Of a stretch of DNA of 41,432 bases, positions 1 to 12,349 are shown in pieces (position 1 is the first letter of the stretch; each line of letters starts with the position of its first letter). Origin of the DNA: Deinococcus aerolatus (lineage in GTDB: Bacteria > Deinococcota > Deinococci > Deinococcales > Deinococcaceae); contig NZ_BMOL01000022.1 in NCBI RefSeq assembly GCF_014647055.1, positions 1 to 41,432 on the forward strand. The letters run 5' to 3'. The notes beneath the pieces are model-generated. The model was not told where the DNA came from. It saw nothing but the letters and a program-made list of their open reading frames with translations, and did no database searches. The position numbers and the translations under genes were made by a program.

Positions 1-394
1 ACAGCCGGACCTCCTCACCCAGCACACCCTCTTCCACTGGTGGCCTCTATCAACCAACTAATCGGAGCCCGTATTAAACCCGAACTCCGCCCCAGGCCCG
101 GTTTTCCTGGTCACTTCTGCTGTCGGTAACGTGGCCAGAGCCGAGCCGTTAATTTCGCGCCCCGAAGAATTTCACAAAGTGGTAGGATGAACAGCGCACC
201 ATTAAAGTTCTAACGTCCACGCACGTGCGGGAGAACCCCGCCGTTAAGCCGACTTATTAAGCAGATTTTGACAGCAGTAGGCACCGACTTGCTTGTCGGT
301 ATCAACGACGCGGCGCGGCCGGAGCCATCAGGATGCGAGTGTGGGTGAGTGACGCGGTGGGAAAGCTGTTCCAGCGTCAGACAGCCCTGGAGGG
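1..394. other. Gene-free lead-in with small inverted repeats
   Basis: I see no gene I can support here. One frame is open from base 1 to a TAA near 127, but the peptide resembles nothing I know and could be a chance tail. Two short symmetric elements are present: CGCACGTGCG at 220-229, a perfect 10-bp palindrome, and ACCGAC-TTGCTT-GTCGGT at 283-300, a perfect 6-bp stem without a following T-run. A TTGACA at 268-273 has no matching -10 at 16-18 bp, so I do not call a promoter. The stretch is probably the upstream region of the SARP-like gene. Confidence 0.5.
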
Positions 395-397
395 ATG

Positions 398-2641
398 ATG
401 TTGACTTTGCACGTGTTGGGTCACGTCCATGTCAGTCGCGGGCCGCAATCTTTGCCGCTGTCCAGCAAGGCGGCCGCGCTGCTCACCTATCTGGCCCTTG
501 AGGGGCGGCCGCACCACCGTGAGCATCTGGCCGGCCTACTGTGGGACACCTCCGATGCCCTGCGTAACCTGCGGGTGGAACTGGCCCGGCTTAAGGGCCG
601 GGGCATTGACCCTTTTCCCGCGCGTCAGCCGATGCTGTCGCTAGGCTGCGCCACCGACCTGGACAGCTGGCTGGCCATCCCGCAGCCCACACAGGAACGT
701 GACCTGCTGGGATGGCTCGCGCCACTGCGCGGCCCGGCACTGAGCGGTCTGGAGGACCTGGGCAGCTCAGCGTTCCGCGGCTGGGTGGACCAGCAGCGGC
801 AGGCGATTCATGACCGCGTCGAGGAGCGGTTGCAGCTCACGTACTCGCGGCTGGAGGAGCAGGGGTTGTCGGCCAGTGCCGAACTGGTGCGTGCCCGCGC
901 CGATCTGATGGGGCTGGCCCTCAGCGCCCGTCCAGCGTCCGCCCCCCCGGCGGCCCTGACCTTCCGGTGGCCGGCACAGGAAGAACAGTTGCGGCAGGTG
1001 CTGGCCCGGGCGGGGCGCAGCCCACAGCTGGTGCTGTTGCAGGGCCACAGCGAAACCCGGCGGGCCCTGCTGGAACGGATGGTTCAGAACACGTCCTGGT
1101 CAGCGGTGCAGCTGCGGGCCAGCACCCGGCAGCCGCTGTTGCTGGCGGCGCTGGCGCAGCACCTCTGGCAGTTCGTGCCGGTTGATCAGCGCGCGCAGAC
1201 CCATCTCCCCCACGGCCAGAATCCCGAAACGGATCTGATTGAACTGGGACAGGTGATGGTGGCCCTGGGAAGGCCCCTGATGATCGCCCTGCACGACGTG
1301 GCCTATCCGGGCCAGTGGCCCGACTGGCTTGAGCCCATGCTGAGCTTCCTGTTGGACCTGCCGTTGCCGCTGGTGCTGGTGCTGAGTACCACCTGGCCAG
1401 CCCTGGCGTCCGGCCTGCGTCCAGCACTCAGTCAGCTGGTTGGACCGAGACTGCACACGGTGACGCTCCCTCCCCTGAGTGTGCATGACCTGATGCGCTC
1501 CCTGGAGGCCCAGGGATCAGCCGGGCTGGCCGGGACGCAACGTGCCCGCGCCACGCGCGTGGTGCAGTGTTCAGAGGGCCTTCCTGTATATGTCCGGGCG
1601 CTGCTGGGCGAGAAGGACACGCCCCTTCAACACGACGCCCGGGTGCCGCGGCAGGTCAGTGACTGGCTGTTGGCAGATCTGGCCGGCGTGTCCATACTGG
1701 AGCGCGAGCGGCTGGCCCGATTGGCACAGGTATACGGGCGTTTTGACGTGGTCCTGGCCAGCACCCTGCTGGGCGAGTGCGCCCCGGCAACCCTGGGTGT
1801 GGGCCTCCAAGCCGGTCTGCTGGCGCCGGCAGGCACGGCCGAGGACCTGACGCTGCCACACCTGGATTACCGCAGCAGCGACGCCGAGAACCACCTGATC
1901 TTTGCCAGCGACGTGGTTCGCAGTGCTCTGGCGGCCACCCTGCCGGCCACTGAACGCCACGCTCTGCGGGCCACGCTCGCGGCCGTGTTGGTGTCCAGCC
2001 AGCCTGCACTGGGCCTGGTCTACGCCACCCGCGCTGCGCTGCCAGAGTTGGTGCAAACGGCGCGACGCGCGCTGCCCCCCCGTTCAGCGGCCTGTGACCG
2101 GCGGGCCAGCGCGGCTCCCGCGACGCCCGCGGAGGAACCGCCTGGGCGTGCGCACCCCCGCCATGAGGTGCGCACGCCCAACGGCTACCGGGTGGGGCTG
2201 GACAGCTGTTTTCTGGAGGTAATGCGCCGGGGCCCGCCGGGCTCCCCCCCGCTGCTGACCCTGCGGCTGCCGGGGCACGGCACTGGCCGCTGGACGCTGA
2301 CCGCGCGGGTGGATGTGGCCGACAGCGCCCCGCAGCACGCCGCGTTTCCGGTGCCGTTCGTGCTGGGGGTGCGCGCCGGGACGGGACCACGCGTGATCTA
2401 CACCGTCGGCCCGGTGCTGGACCAACCTGCTGACAGCGATCATCAGCATTTCGGTGGGGTGGTGCCGCTGGGGCAGTGGTTTTCACTGAGCGGTCAGGGA
2501 GGCAGTGGCCCACTGGAACTCAGCGTCCGCGCCGGCGACATTGCCCTGACCGTGGGGGCGCTGCGCTGGGGAGAGCACAGTCTGCATGACCTGTGCCTGA
2601 ATACCTTTCTGGGCACACCCGTCCATGGGAGCGGTGACTAA
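398..2641 (+). CDS. SARP/BTAD-type transcriptional regulator with degenerate NTPase and beta-rich C-terminus
   Basis: About 747 residues. Residues 1-75 look like the winged-helix DNA-binding domain of SARP/AfsR regulators (LHVLGHVHVSRG, then KAAALLTYLALEG and LAGLLWD). A BTAD-like helical region follows to about residue 180. The next part resembles an AfsR/MalT-type NTPase, but at the Walker A position it reads LVLLQGHSETRRALL, with no GKT/S, so nucleotide binding is doubtful. From about residue 600 the sequence becomes Gly/Pro/beta-rich (LLTLRLPGHGTGRWTLTARV) and matches no domain I recognise. GGAGG at 389-393 leaves one base before ATG 395, four before ATG 398 and seven before TTG 401, so 398 or 401 is more likely than 395. 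It stands alone, with its target unknown. DNA-binding role by family; C-terminal role unknown. Confidence 0.8.
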   Translation: MLTLHVLGHVHVSRGPQSLPLSSKAAALLTYLALEGRPHHREHLAGLLWDTSDALRNLRVELARLKGRGIDPFPARQPMLSLGCATDLDSWLAIPQPTQERDLLGWLAPLRGPALSGLEDLGSSAFRGWVDQQRQAIHDRVEERLQLTYSRLEEQGLSASAELVRARADLMGLALSARPASAPPAALTFRWPAQEEQLRQVLARAGRSPQLVLLQGHSETRRALLERMVQNTSWSAVQLRASTRQPLLLAALAQHLWQFVPVDQRAQTHLPHGQNPETDLIELGQVMVALGRPLMIALHDVAYPGQWPDWLEPMLSFLLDLPLPLVLVLSTTWPALASGLRPALSQLVGPRLHTVTLPPLSVHDLMRSLEAQGSAGLAGTQRARATRVVQCSEGLPVYVRALLGEKDTPLQHDARVPRQVSDWLLADLAGVSILERERLARLAQVYGRFDVVLASTLLGECAPATLGVGLQAGLLAPAGTAEDLTLPHLDYRSSDAENHLIFASDVVRSALAATLPATERHALRATLAAVLVSSQPALGLVYATRAALPELVQTARRALPPRSAACDRRASAAPATPAEEPPGRAHPRHEVRTPNGYRVGLDSCFLEVMRRGPPGSPPLLTLRLPGHGTGRWTLTARVDVADSAPQHAAFPVPFVLGVRAGTGPRVIYTVGPVLDQPADSDHQHFGGVVPLGQWFSLSGQGGSGPLELSVRAGDIALTVGALRWGEHSLHDLCLNTFLGTPVHGSGD

Positions 2642-2718
2642 TCGCCCCGGTGTGGGTGGGGTAGGCTTGCCCGGCTGGTGTCCCGTATCCCACGCCCTAT
2701 TGCCCTGGAGGACTTCCC

Positions 2719-3075
2719 ATGATCACCGTAATGAACCGCATCGCCGTCAGTCCCGAGTACGCCGGGCAGTTTGAAGAACGTTTCCGTGAGCGTGCCCGTC
2801 TGGTCGATGGAATGCCGGGGTTTGTCAGCAATCAGGTGCTGCGGCCGGTGAATCCCAGCGATCCCTACGTCGTGCTGACCCTGTGGGAGAGCCGCGCGGC
2901 CTTTGAAGCCTGGACCAGTTCCGACGCCTTCGTCCAGGGGCACGCCCGCTCCGGCTCGCTGCCGGCGGAGGCGTTCAGCGGCCCCAATAAGCTTGAGATC
3001 CACGAGGTCTTTCAGGACTCCAGCCGTCCCGATCTGACGCCCGAGCCGCGCGGGACCCAGTTCAGCCCACACTGA
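2719..3075 (+). CDS. IsdG/HmoB-like heme-degrading monooxygenase (ABM domain)
   Basis: 118 residues, with one antibiotic-biosynthesis-monooxygenase (dimeric ferredoxin-like) domain over residues 1-100. Asn6, Trp65 and His75 fall at nearly the spacing of the catalytic Asn-Trp-His triad of staphylococcal IsdG (recalled as 7, 67, 77). This favours heme oxygenation, releasing iron, over a generic quinol monooxygenase. There is no signal peptide, so it should be cytoplasmic. The start is supported by GGAGG eight bases upstream. The Pro/Thr-rich tail after residue 100 is not needed for the fold. The gene is convergent with rsgA and has no iron-uptake neighbours in view. Other ABM functions remain possible. 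Confidence 0.78.
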   Translation: MITVMNRIAVSPEYAGQFEERFRERARLVDGMPGFVSNQVLRPVNPSDPYVVLTLWESRAAFEAWTSSDAFVQGHARSGSLPAEAFSGPNKLEIHEVFQDSSRPDLTPEPRGTQFSPH

Positions 3076-3128
3076 CGGTGGCCTGGGCCGGGGGGCATGG
3101 TTGTGAGTGCTGTGCCGTGGGGGCCGTT

Positions 3129-4142
3129 CTAGCGCCGCCCCCGCCGGTTACCACGCTGGAACGCGGCCAGTCGCGCCGGTGACACCTCGCCGGCCTGCAC
3201 GGCCGCCTGCACCGCACAGCCGGGTTCGGTGGTGTGGGTGCATTTGCGGAACCGGCACTGCGCGGCCAGCGCCTCAAGTTCCCCGAAATCGGCGGTGTCC
3301 GCGTCCCAGACGGTGATGTCGCGCAGGCCCGGATTGTCGATCAGCAGGCCGCCGCCGGGCACCAGATACAGCGTGCGGCTGGTTGTGGTGTGCCGGCCCT
3401 GCTGGTCACTCTCCCGCACCTCCCCGGTGGGCGCGGCGAGGCGGCCCAGCAGGGCATTGGTCAGCGTCGACTTGCCCACGCCGGACGACCCGATCAGCGC
3501 CAGCGTGACCCCCTCCTGCAGCAGGGCCCGCACCCCCTCCAGTCCCTCGCCACCCTCGGCATGGGTGACAAGAATCTCCAGGTCCGGTCCCAGGCCGCGC
3601 AGCCCCCCAACCCACCAGTCCGTGTCGGCGTGCAGGTCGGCCTTGTTCAGCACCAGAACCGGGCGCGCCCCGCTGTGCTGCACGGCCTGAACGTAGCGTT
3701 CCAGCCGCTCCAGATCAAAGTCCGCGTCGGGTGCCGTGACGATCAGGACAAGATCGACGTTGGCGGCGATGACCTGCTGGCGCACCGCCTGCGCCCGCCG
3801 GGTGTCCTCGGCCGCGCCCAGCGCACGGGCAAAAGTGGTGCGCCGGGGCAGCACGCCCAGCAGCCGGCCGGCTCCCTCCGGCACCGGTTCCAGCACGCAC
3901 CAGTCGCCAATGGCGGGCGTGAGCGCTCCGGCGTGGCGCTGGCTGCCGGCCAGCCGCGCCTCCTGTTCCCCGTGAAGGCCGCGCACCTGAAACGTCTGGC
4001 GCTGGACCCCGACGACCCGCACCGGCGTCACCTGTTCACGTTCCCCGGCCGGCAATGCGGCGCGGAACCCCTGGTAGGCGTCCTCGAAATCGGGACCCCA
4101 GCCCAGCGCGTCTAACCCGGACGGCAAAATGGCCTCCAGCAT
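3129..4142 (-). CDS. rsgA: Ribosome small-subunit-dependent GTPase A
   Basis: 337 residues from ATG 4142. The GTPase motifs appear in circularly permuted order, typical of RsgA/YjeQ: LNKADL (G4), then GSSGVGKSTLTN (G1), then DNPGLRD (G3). The N-terminus carries an OB-like region (VRVVGVQRQTFQVRGL) and the C-terminus a zinc knuckle, CRFRKCTHTTEPGC. RsgA acts in late 30S maturation and releases maturation factors on GTP hydrolysis. The frame stays open upstream to 4358, but that part is low-complexity Cys/Arg/Pro and not RsgA-like. ATG 4142 has no Shine-Dalgarno, whereas TTG at 4127 has GGAGG five bases upstream and may be the real start. It lies 248 bp behind livF on the same strand, separated by a hairpin. 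Confidence 0.93.
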   Translation of the reverse strand: MLEAILPSGLDALGWGPDFEDAYQGFRAALPAGEREQVTPVRVVGVQRQTFQVRGLHGEQEARLAGSQRHAGALTPAIGDWCVLEPVPEGAGRLLGVLPRRTTFARALGAAEDTRRAQAVRQQVIAANVDLVLIVTAPDADFDLERLERYVQAVQHSGARPVLVLNKADLHADTDWWVGGLRGLGPDLEILVTHAEGGEGLEGVRALLQEGVTLALIGSSGVGKSTLTNALLGRLAAPTGEVRESDQQGRHTTTSRTLYLVPGGGLLIDNPGLRDITVWDADTADFGELEALAAQCRFRKCTHTTEPGCAVQAAVQAGEVSPARLAAFQRGNRRGRR

Positions 4143-4338
4143 TCGGCCCGTCCGGACGGCGGGCGCGGCACAGCACGGTTGTTGGTCAACATGTTCATCT
4201 CCACGGCAGAGGGGTGGGTGGGCACGCTGCCCTTCTGGCCCGCCCCTACCCACGCAGACTACCCGCCGGCGCGGGCAGGGGCGTGATGCGGGTGACGGTG
4301 GGGCCAGCCGGGGGAGGGCCAGCCAGTCAGAGGCAGCA

Positions 4339-4374
4339 CAACAGGCACGTCCCACCAACGGGACGCGCCTGTTG
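4339..4374 (-). terminator. Long hairpin after livF, possible terminator
   Basis: CAACAGGC-A-CGTCCC pairs with GGGACG-C-GCCTGTTG around an ACCAAC loop, giving a 14-pair stem with one A/C mismatch. It sits 17 bases beyond the livF stop codon. No T-run follows on the minus strand, so it may act as a weak terminator or an mRNA 3'-end stabiliser rather than a classic intrinsic terminator. Confidence 0.55.
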
Positions 4375-4390
4375 CCGGGGACCCGGGCAG

Positions 4391-5090
4391 CTACACCCCC
4401 AGGTACGCGCTCCTGACCCGGTCATCTGTCATCAGTTCCTGCTGGGTGCCCTGCAGGGTCAGCACGCCGCTTTCCATCACGTAGCCCCGGTGCGCGATGT
4501 CCAGGGCGGCGTAGGCGTTCTGCTCGGCCAGCAGCACGCTGACCCCGGCCTCGTTGACGCGCCCGATGGCGGCGAAGACCTGCTCCACCACCATCGGCGC
4601 GAGGCCCAGGCTGGGTTCGTCCAGCAGCAGCAGTTCGGGGCGGGCCATCAATGAGCGGGCAATCGCCACCATCTGCTGCTGCCCGCCCGACAGACTGCCG
4701 GCAGGGGCGTGTCGCTTGCCCACCAGATCGGGAAACAGGGTGTAGACGCGCTCCAGCTCACGGGCGGTGCCCGCCGCGTCCTTGCGGTGGACAAACGCGC
4801 CCAGCCGTAGGTTCTTCTCCACACTCAGTTCGGGAAACAGCAGGCGGCCCTCGGGACACTGCGCGACGCCGTGCGCCACGTTGTGTTCGGGCTTGCCGCC
4901 GGTCAGGGACGTGGTCTTCCAGGTGGCCGTGCCGCCGCTGGGGCGCTGCAGGCCCGACAGGGTGCGGAACAGCGTGCTCTTGCCCGCGCCGTTTGCCCCC
5001 AGCAGCACCACGATCTCGCCGGGGTTGACGGTCAGGGAAATCGCGTGCAGGGCCGTGAAATGGCCGTAGTTAACGCTCAGATCGCGAACT

Positions 5091-5098
<8 letters not shown>
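4391..5098 (-). CDS. livF: Branched-chain amino acid ABC transporter, ATP-binding protein LivF
   Basis: 235 residues, the usual LivF length. Walker A is GANGAGKST (residues 34-42), the signature LSGGQQQ (136-142) and Walker [11 protein letters not shown] (156-165), followed by an H-loop-region Q ([11 protein letters not shown]) typical of LivF. The protein should pair with LivG as the cytoplasmic ATPase dimer that energises uptake of leucine, isoleucine, valine or related amino acids through LivH/LivM. Its start overlaps the end of livG by 8 bp, which suggests translational coupling. It is the last liv gene. Substrate specificity of this HAAT-family system cannot be read from the ATPase. Confidence 0.95.
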
Positions 5099-5916
<818 letters not shown>

Positions 5917-5930
<14 letters not shown>

Positions 5931-6896
5931 TCCGGGCCTCCTTCTTAGGCGTGGCCGGCACGCGCCGCGCCGTGAAGCGGCTCCACAGCCCCACCAGTCC
6001 CTGCGGCGCGAACATGACCAGCAGCACCAGCAGCGGTCCGAAGACGATGTACTGGTAATCCTGTAACCCCTTGAGGTTCTGCGCCAGGGTGTACATCAGC
6101 GCCGGTCCCAGCAGCGGCCCGGCCAGCGTGCCCAGGCCGCCCACCAGCAGGTACAGCAGGATGGTGAAGGTCTGGATTGGCCCGGTGGCCGCCGAACCCA
6201 GGAAGCCCAGGGACGTGGCGTACAGTCCGCCCGCGAAGCCCGCGATGGCGGTGGACAGCATCATGGCCCGCAGCTTGTGCGAGTACACGTCAATGCCCGC
6301 GCTGCGGGCCAGATCGTCGCCGCCGCGAATGGCGACCAGCGACCGCCCGAACACGCTGCCGCGCGCCCGCGCCACCGCGATCACGGTCAGGGCCAGACTG
6401 ACCAGGGCCAGGTAGTAAAAGCCCCCGGACAGCTTGAGACCCACGCTGTTGGCCAGCGCCTCCAGTCCGGCAGGCGGCTGAATGCCGTTCAGGCCGTCAT
6501 TGCCGCCGGTCAGCGCGTCCCACTTGTTGATCACCAGCATGATGATCACGCCCACGCCCAGCGTGAAGATGGCAAACGTATCGCCCTTGGTGCGGAAGGC
6601 CACCAGCCCCAGCAGCAACCCGGCCAGCGCCGTGATCACCACGGCCACCGGCCACGCCAGCCAGAAGCTCCAGCCCATCTTGAGCGTCAGGATGCCGACG
6701 GCGTACGCGCCGATGCCAAAAAAGCCCGCATGTGCCAGCGGCAACTGCCCGGTGTAGCCCAGCAGCACGTTCAGGCCGTAGGCCAGAATCGCGTAGATCA
6801 TGATGTTCACGCCGATGTCCAGCACGTACCCCGATGGGCTGAACAGGGGCACCAGTGCGGCCAGAATGAAGACCGCGACCCACCACATCCAGGCTT

Positions 6897-6900
<4 letters not shown>
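5917..6900 (-). CDS. livM: Branched-chain amino acid ABC transporter, permease LivM
   Basis: 327 residues, strongly hydrophobic, with about eight to ten membrane spans. Diagnostic LivM stretches include [20 protein letters not shown] near the N-terminus and the cytoplasmic coupling region [20 protein letters not shown], where BCAA permeases contact the ATPases. A basic C-terminal tail faces the cytoplasm. The start ATG overlaps the livH stop as ATGA, so translation is likely coupled. It forms the channel heterodimer with LivH. The family role is secure; the transported amino acid is inferred only from the family. Confidence 0.94.
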
Positions 6901-7757
<857 letters not shown>

Positions 7758-7961
7758 GCGGGAATCCTCCAGAAGGCAGGGGTAAGGGACGGGGGGCTTC
7801 ACGGAGAAGCAGCTCAAACGGTTGAGTGGAGGCCGGAAGCCAAGGACACGGAAGACTGGGGGGCCTGGACAGTGGCTGGAGGCTGGGGTGGGGGCGGCGG
7901 CGTTGCGGTGAGGGCCGCGCACTTCCAGGTCAGGCAACCGGCCCAGGGGGTCAGCTCAGGC

Positions 7962-7998
7962 AATCAAAACGCGCCCCGCATAAATGCGTCGGGGCGCG
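7962..7998 (-). terminator. Partial terminator between livK and livH
   Basis: On the minus strand a stem of CGCGCCCCG with CGGGGCGCG, extended by GCA/TGC around a short AT-rich loop, is followed at once by TTTTGATTG. It lies about 50 bases after the livK stop. It fits an intrinsic terminator with a short T-run, expected to be leaky because livHMGF lacks another obvious promoter. Confidence 0.7.
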
Positions 7999-8004
7999 GG
8001 CAGC

Positions 8005-8039
8005 GGGGCGGCACTCGGGCAGAACCTGAGCGCCGCCCC
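8005..8039 (-). repeat. Second hairpin directly after livK
   Basis: GGGGCGGC and GCCGCCCC form a perfect 8-bp stem around 19 bases that can themselves pair partly (CTCGGG with CCTGAG). It starts about eight bases after the livK stop and precedes the T-run hairpin. It may protect the livK mRNA 3' end or strengthen termination. Confidence 0.5.
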
Positions 8040-8046
8040 ACCCGCT

Positions 8047-9186
<1,140 letters not shown>

Positions 9187-9380
9187 GGGTGAACCTCCGA
9201 GATCCAGGCGCATGGGACGGAGTAGAACCGTTCCCGAACACGCTGAACGCAGTACAAGTTGTGCGTGCCGACATGCTGTCACGGGTGGGCGGGGGTGTCA
9301 AATGCCTTGCCCCCAATTGATGAAGTTCTCAGGCGAAAGGTCAGGCTGAACGCCGGGCCAAGGCGCCGTGAAGCAGCGAC

Positions 9381-9386
9381 TAGACT
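9381..9386 (+). promoter_or_regulatory. -10 element TAGACT of a leaderless thioesterase mRNA
   Basis: TAGACT fits the TANNNT hexamer and ends eight bases before ATG 9395, with no Shine-Dalgarno between. Transcription would start at or next to the ATG. The same geometry recurs at the next gene (9993). Confidence 0.55.
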
Positions 9387-9394
9387 TGCGGACA

Positions 9395-9862
9395 ATGACT
9401 GATCCCGTCTCTGTTCCACCTGCCGCTCCGGTGGCCCCGGCCCCGCGCAGCCGCGCCCGCATGCTGGAACTGGTGTTTCCCAAGGACACCAATTATCTGG
9501 GCACGGCCTTTGGAGGCTGGGTGCTGTCCCTGATGGACAAGGCCGCCAGCGTCGCGGCAGTGCGCCACGGGGGGGGCAACGTGGTCACCGCCCGCATGGA
9601 CGGCGTGGACTTCCGGGTGCCGATCCGGGTGGGGGACGCGGTAGCGCTGGATGCCCAGGTGGTGCGGGTGGGCCGCACCAGCATGACCGTGCGGGTGGAC
9701 GTGTACCGCGAGACCATGAGCACCGGGGAGCAGGAACTGGCGACCACCGGCATGTTCGTCTTTGTGGCCGTGGGCGAAGACGGACGGCCCTATCCGGTGC
9801 CGCCGCTGCCGGCCGGGCAGACCACCGCCAGCGCCCAGCCTGACCCGGAGGCCCGCCCCTGA
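9395..9862 (+). CDS. Acyl-CoA thioesterase, hotdog fold (YciA-like)
   Basis: 155 residues. The core [20 protein letters not shown] is the hotdog helix of YciA/BFIT-type acyl-CoA thioesterases, with the catalytic Asp in [25 protein letters not shown] and the following strands complete the fold. It should hydrolyse acyl-CoA to free acid and CoA in the cytoplasm, probably as a hexamer. The chain-length preference is unknown. An in-frame GTG at 9368 exists, but ATG 9395 sits eight bases after a TAGACT -10, pointing to a leaderless transcript from this ATG. Divergent from livK. The last 20 residues are Pro/Ala-rich and likely disordered. Confidence 0.85.
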   Translation: MTDPVSVPPAAPVAPAPRSRARMLELVFPKDTNYLGTAFGGWVLSLMDKAASVAAVRHGGGNVVTARMDGVDFRVPIRVGDAVALDAQVVRVGRTSMTVRVDVYRETMSTGEQELATTGMFVFVAVGEDGRPYPVPPLPAGQTTASAQPDPEARP

Positions 9863-9875
9863 GCGTCACCCGGCA

Positions 9876-9899
9876 CGGCCGGAAGAGGCCGGGCGTTTT
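9876..9899 (+). terminator. Intrinsic terminator after the thioesterase gene
   Basis: CGGCC-GGAAGA-GGCCG, extendable by flanking G/C bases, is followed by GGCGTTTTG. It begins 13 bases after the stop codon. Confidence 0.6.
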
Positions 9900-9906
9900 G
9901 CGAGCA

Positions 9907-9924
9907 CCCATATCTCCCATATCT
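9907..9924 (+). repeat. Perfect tandem repeat of CCCATATCT
   Basis: Two head-to-tail copies of CCCATATCT lie in an AT-rich patch between the thioesterase and the response regulator, about 85 bases before the latter's ATG. They could be a binding site for an activator or a chance duplication. Confidence 0.5.
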
Positions 9925-9992
9925 TAAGAAAGCTTGTGAATTTCTCATCGTTTACATGATGCGCCGTAAGGCGGGCGACACAGCCGCCTGAC

Positions 9993-9998
9993 TAAGCT
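9993..9998 (+). promoter_or_regulatory. -10 element TAAGCT of a leaderless response-regulator mRNA
   Basis: TAAGCT fits TANNNT and ends eight bases before ATG 10007. There is no Shine-Dalgarno. No convincing -35 is found at 16-18 bp. Confidence 0.5.
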
Positions 9999-10006
9999 CG
10001 GGATAT

Positions 10007-10816
10007 ATGACGGCTTCCTCTCATCACCCTGCGGTCCTGATCGTGGACGACAGCCCCGGCGTCTTGCTGTCCATGCACCGACTGCTCTCGCCCCATGTCA
10101 GCGTGAAGATGGCAAGCAGCGCCCACGCCGCGCTGGAAGTCCTGACCCCCGACACTGCGCTGGTCCTGAGTGACGTACGGATGCCGGGCATGGACGGCCT
10201 GGAACTGGCCCGGCTGCTGCGCGAGGACCACCCGGACCTGGCGGTGGTGCTGATGAGCGGCACGGTCGAGGACAGCCTGCGCCAGCAGGCCCGCGCGCTG
10301 GGCGTGCTGGACGTGATGCGCAAGCCCATCAACTCTGAACGGGTGCTGTCGTCGCTGTGCGGCTGGCTGAACGGCGAACCGGAGGAGACGGCCCCCGTTT
10401 CCCTGGGGGGTGCGGACCTGGACCTGCTGCCCAGTACCCCGGTCCTGCAGGCGCCAGAGCTGACGTTTCAGGCCGCGCAGGCCTGCGTGGCGGGCGTCAA
10501 TCTGCTGCCCGGCGTGCTGTCGTCGTGCGTGTTTGGCGAACAGGGCGAGCTGATCACGGGCTCGGCACAGTTGCCCGCGCAGCTCGGGGCCTACCTGGGC
10601 TTCCTGTGCAGCACCTCGGCGTCGCTCAGCGCGCATCTGGGCGGTGCCCTCCCCATGCAGGCCGCGCAGATTGAGTTCGGGGACCGGGTGCTGGTGGTGT
10701 GCCCCTTCGGCACTGGCGTCATGACTGCCCTGGTCCACGACACCCCGGCGGCCAGCGGCGTCAAGTCCTGGATGCGGGCGCGGGCCATTGGCCTGAACCA
10801 CCATCTTCTGCATTAA
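10007..10816 (+). CDS. Response regulator with receiver and roadblock-like output domain
   Basis: 269 residues. Residues 8-125 are a CheY-like receiver: acidic pair Asp14-Asp15, phospho-acceptor Asp56 in SDVRMPGMDG, switch Ser84 and Lys106 in MRKP. After a short linker, residues about 150-265 (NLLPGVLSSCVFGEQGELIT, then AAQIEFGDRVLVVCPFGTG) have the pattern of a roadblock/LC7 domain, as in GTPase-regulating MglB-type proteins. There is no DNA-binding domain, so it probably signals through protein contacts. No histidine kinase or partner GTPase is nearby. The receiver is certain; the roadblock call is from sequence pattern only. A -10 at 9993-9998 suggests a leaderless mRNA. Confidence 0.82.
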   Translation: MTASSHHPAVLIVDDSPGVLLSMHRLLSPHVSVKMASSAHAALEVLTPDTALVLSDVRMPGMDGLELARLLREDHPDLAVVLMSGTVEDSLRQQARALGVLDVMRKPINSERVLSSLCGWLNGEPEETAPVSLGGADLDLLPSTPVLQAPELTFQAAQACVAGVNLLPGVLSSCVFGEQGELITGSAQLPAQLGAYLGFLCSTSASLSAHLGGALPMQAAQIEFGDRVLVVCPFGTGVMTALVHDTPAASGVKSWMRARAIGLNHHLLH

Positions 10817-10906
10817 AAATCAGCTCCTGGGAGCGACTCTCCAGATGTGACAGGCGCGATTCCAGTGCCGTGTCCTGCGTGCTGCACGGCTGGGTGTCGG
10901 CGTCGC

Positions 10907-10936
10907 TTGACCCCCCCTCTGTGGGCCTGCTAGATT
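10907..10936 (+). promoter_or_regulatory. argG promoter
   Basis: TTGACC (10907-10912), an 18-bp spacer and TAGATT (10931-10936) form a good housekeeping-type promoter pointing at argG. Transcription would start near 10943 and give a leader of about 150 bases. A perfect palindrome lies right after that point. Confidence 0.7.
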
Positions 10937-10945
10937 GTGTATAGC

Positions 10946-10964
10946 TATGCGAAAAAATCGCATA
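10946..10964 (+). promoter_or_regulatory. argO: ARG-box-like operator upstream of argG
   Basis: TATGCGA-AAAAA-TCGCATA is a perfect inverted repeat with 7-bp arms and an A-tract centre. Its size and TATG...CATA ends resemble the ARG box bound by ArgR (recalled consensus WNTGAAT-WWWW-ATTCANW), with GC in the inner arms. Its place just after the predicted start of transcription suits repression of argG by arginine-bound ArgR. The regulator gene itself is not in this window. Confidence 0.65.
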
Positions 10965-11093
10965 ACAATACAAAAATGCCAACCCTGACTTCCCGACGCT
11001 GAAACCACCGCCTGACCCGATTTGTGGGGATGGGCGGCGCTGTCACGCACCGGGATTTTGCGTTGCTCACCCGTTCTAGGAGACAATCAGCCC

Positions 11094-12347
<1,254 letters not shown>

Positions 12348-12349
12348 CG

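Noticed and set aside
268..296. Promoter with TTGACA at 268 before the SARP-like gene
   Set aside because: No acceptable -10 at 16-18 bp.
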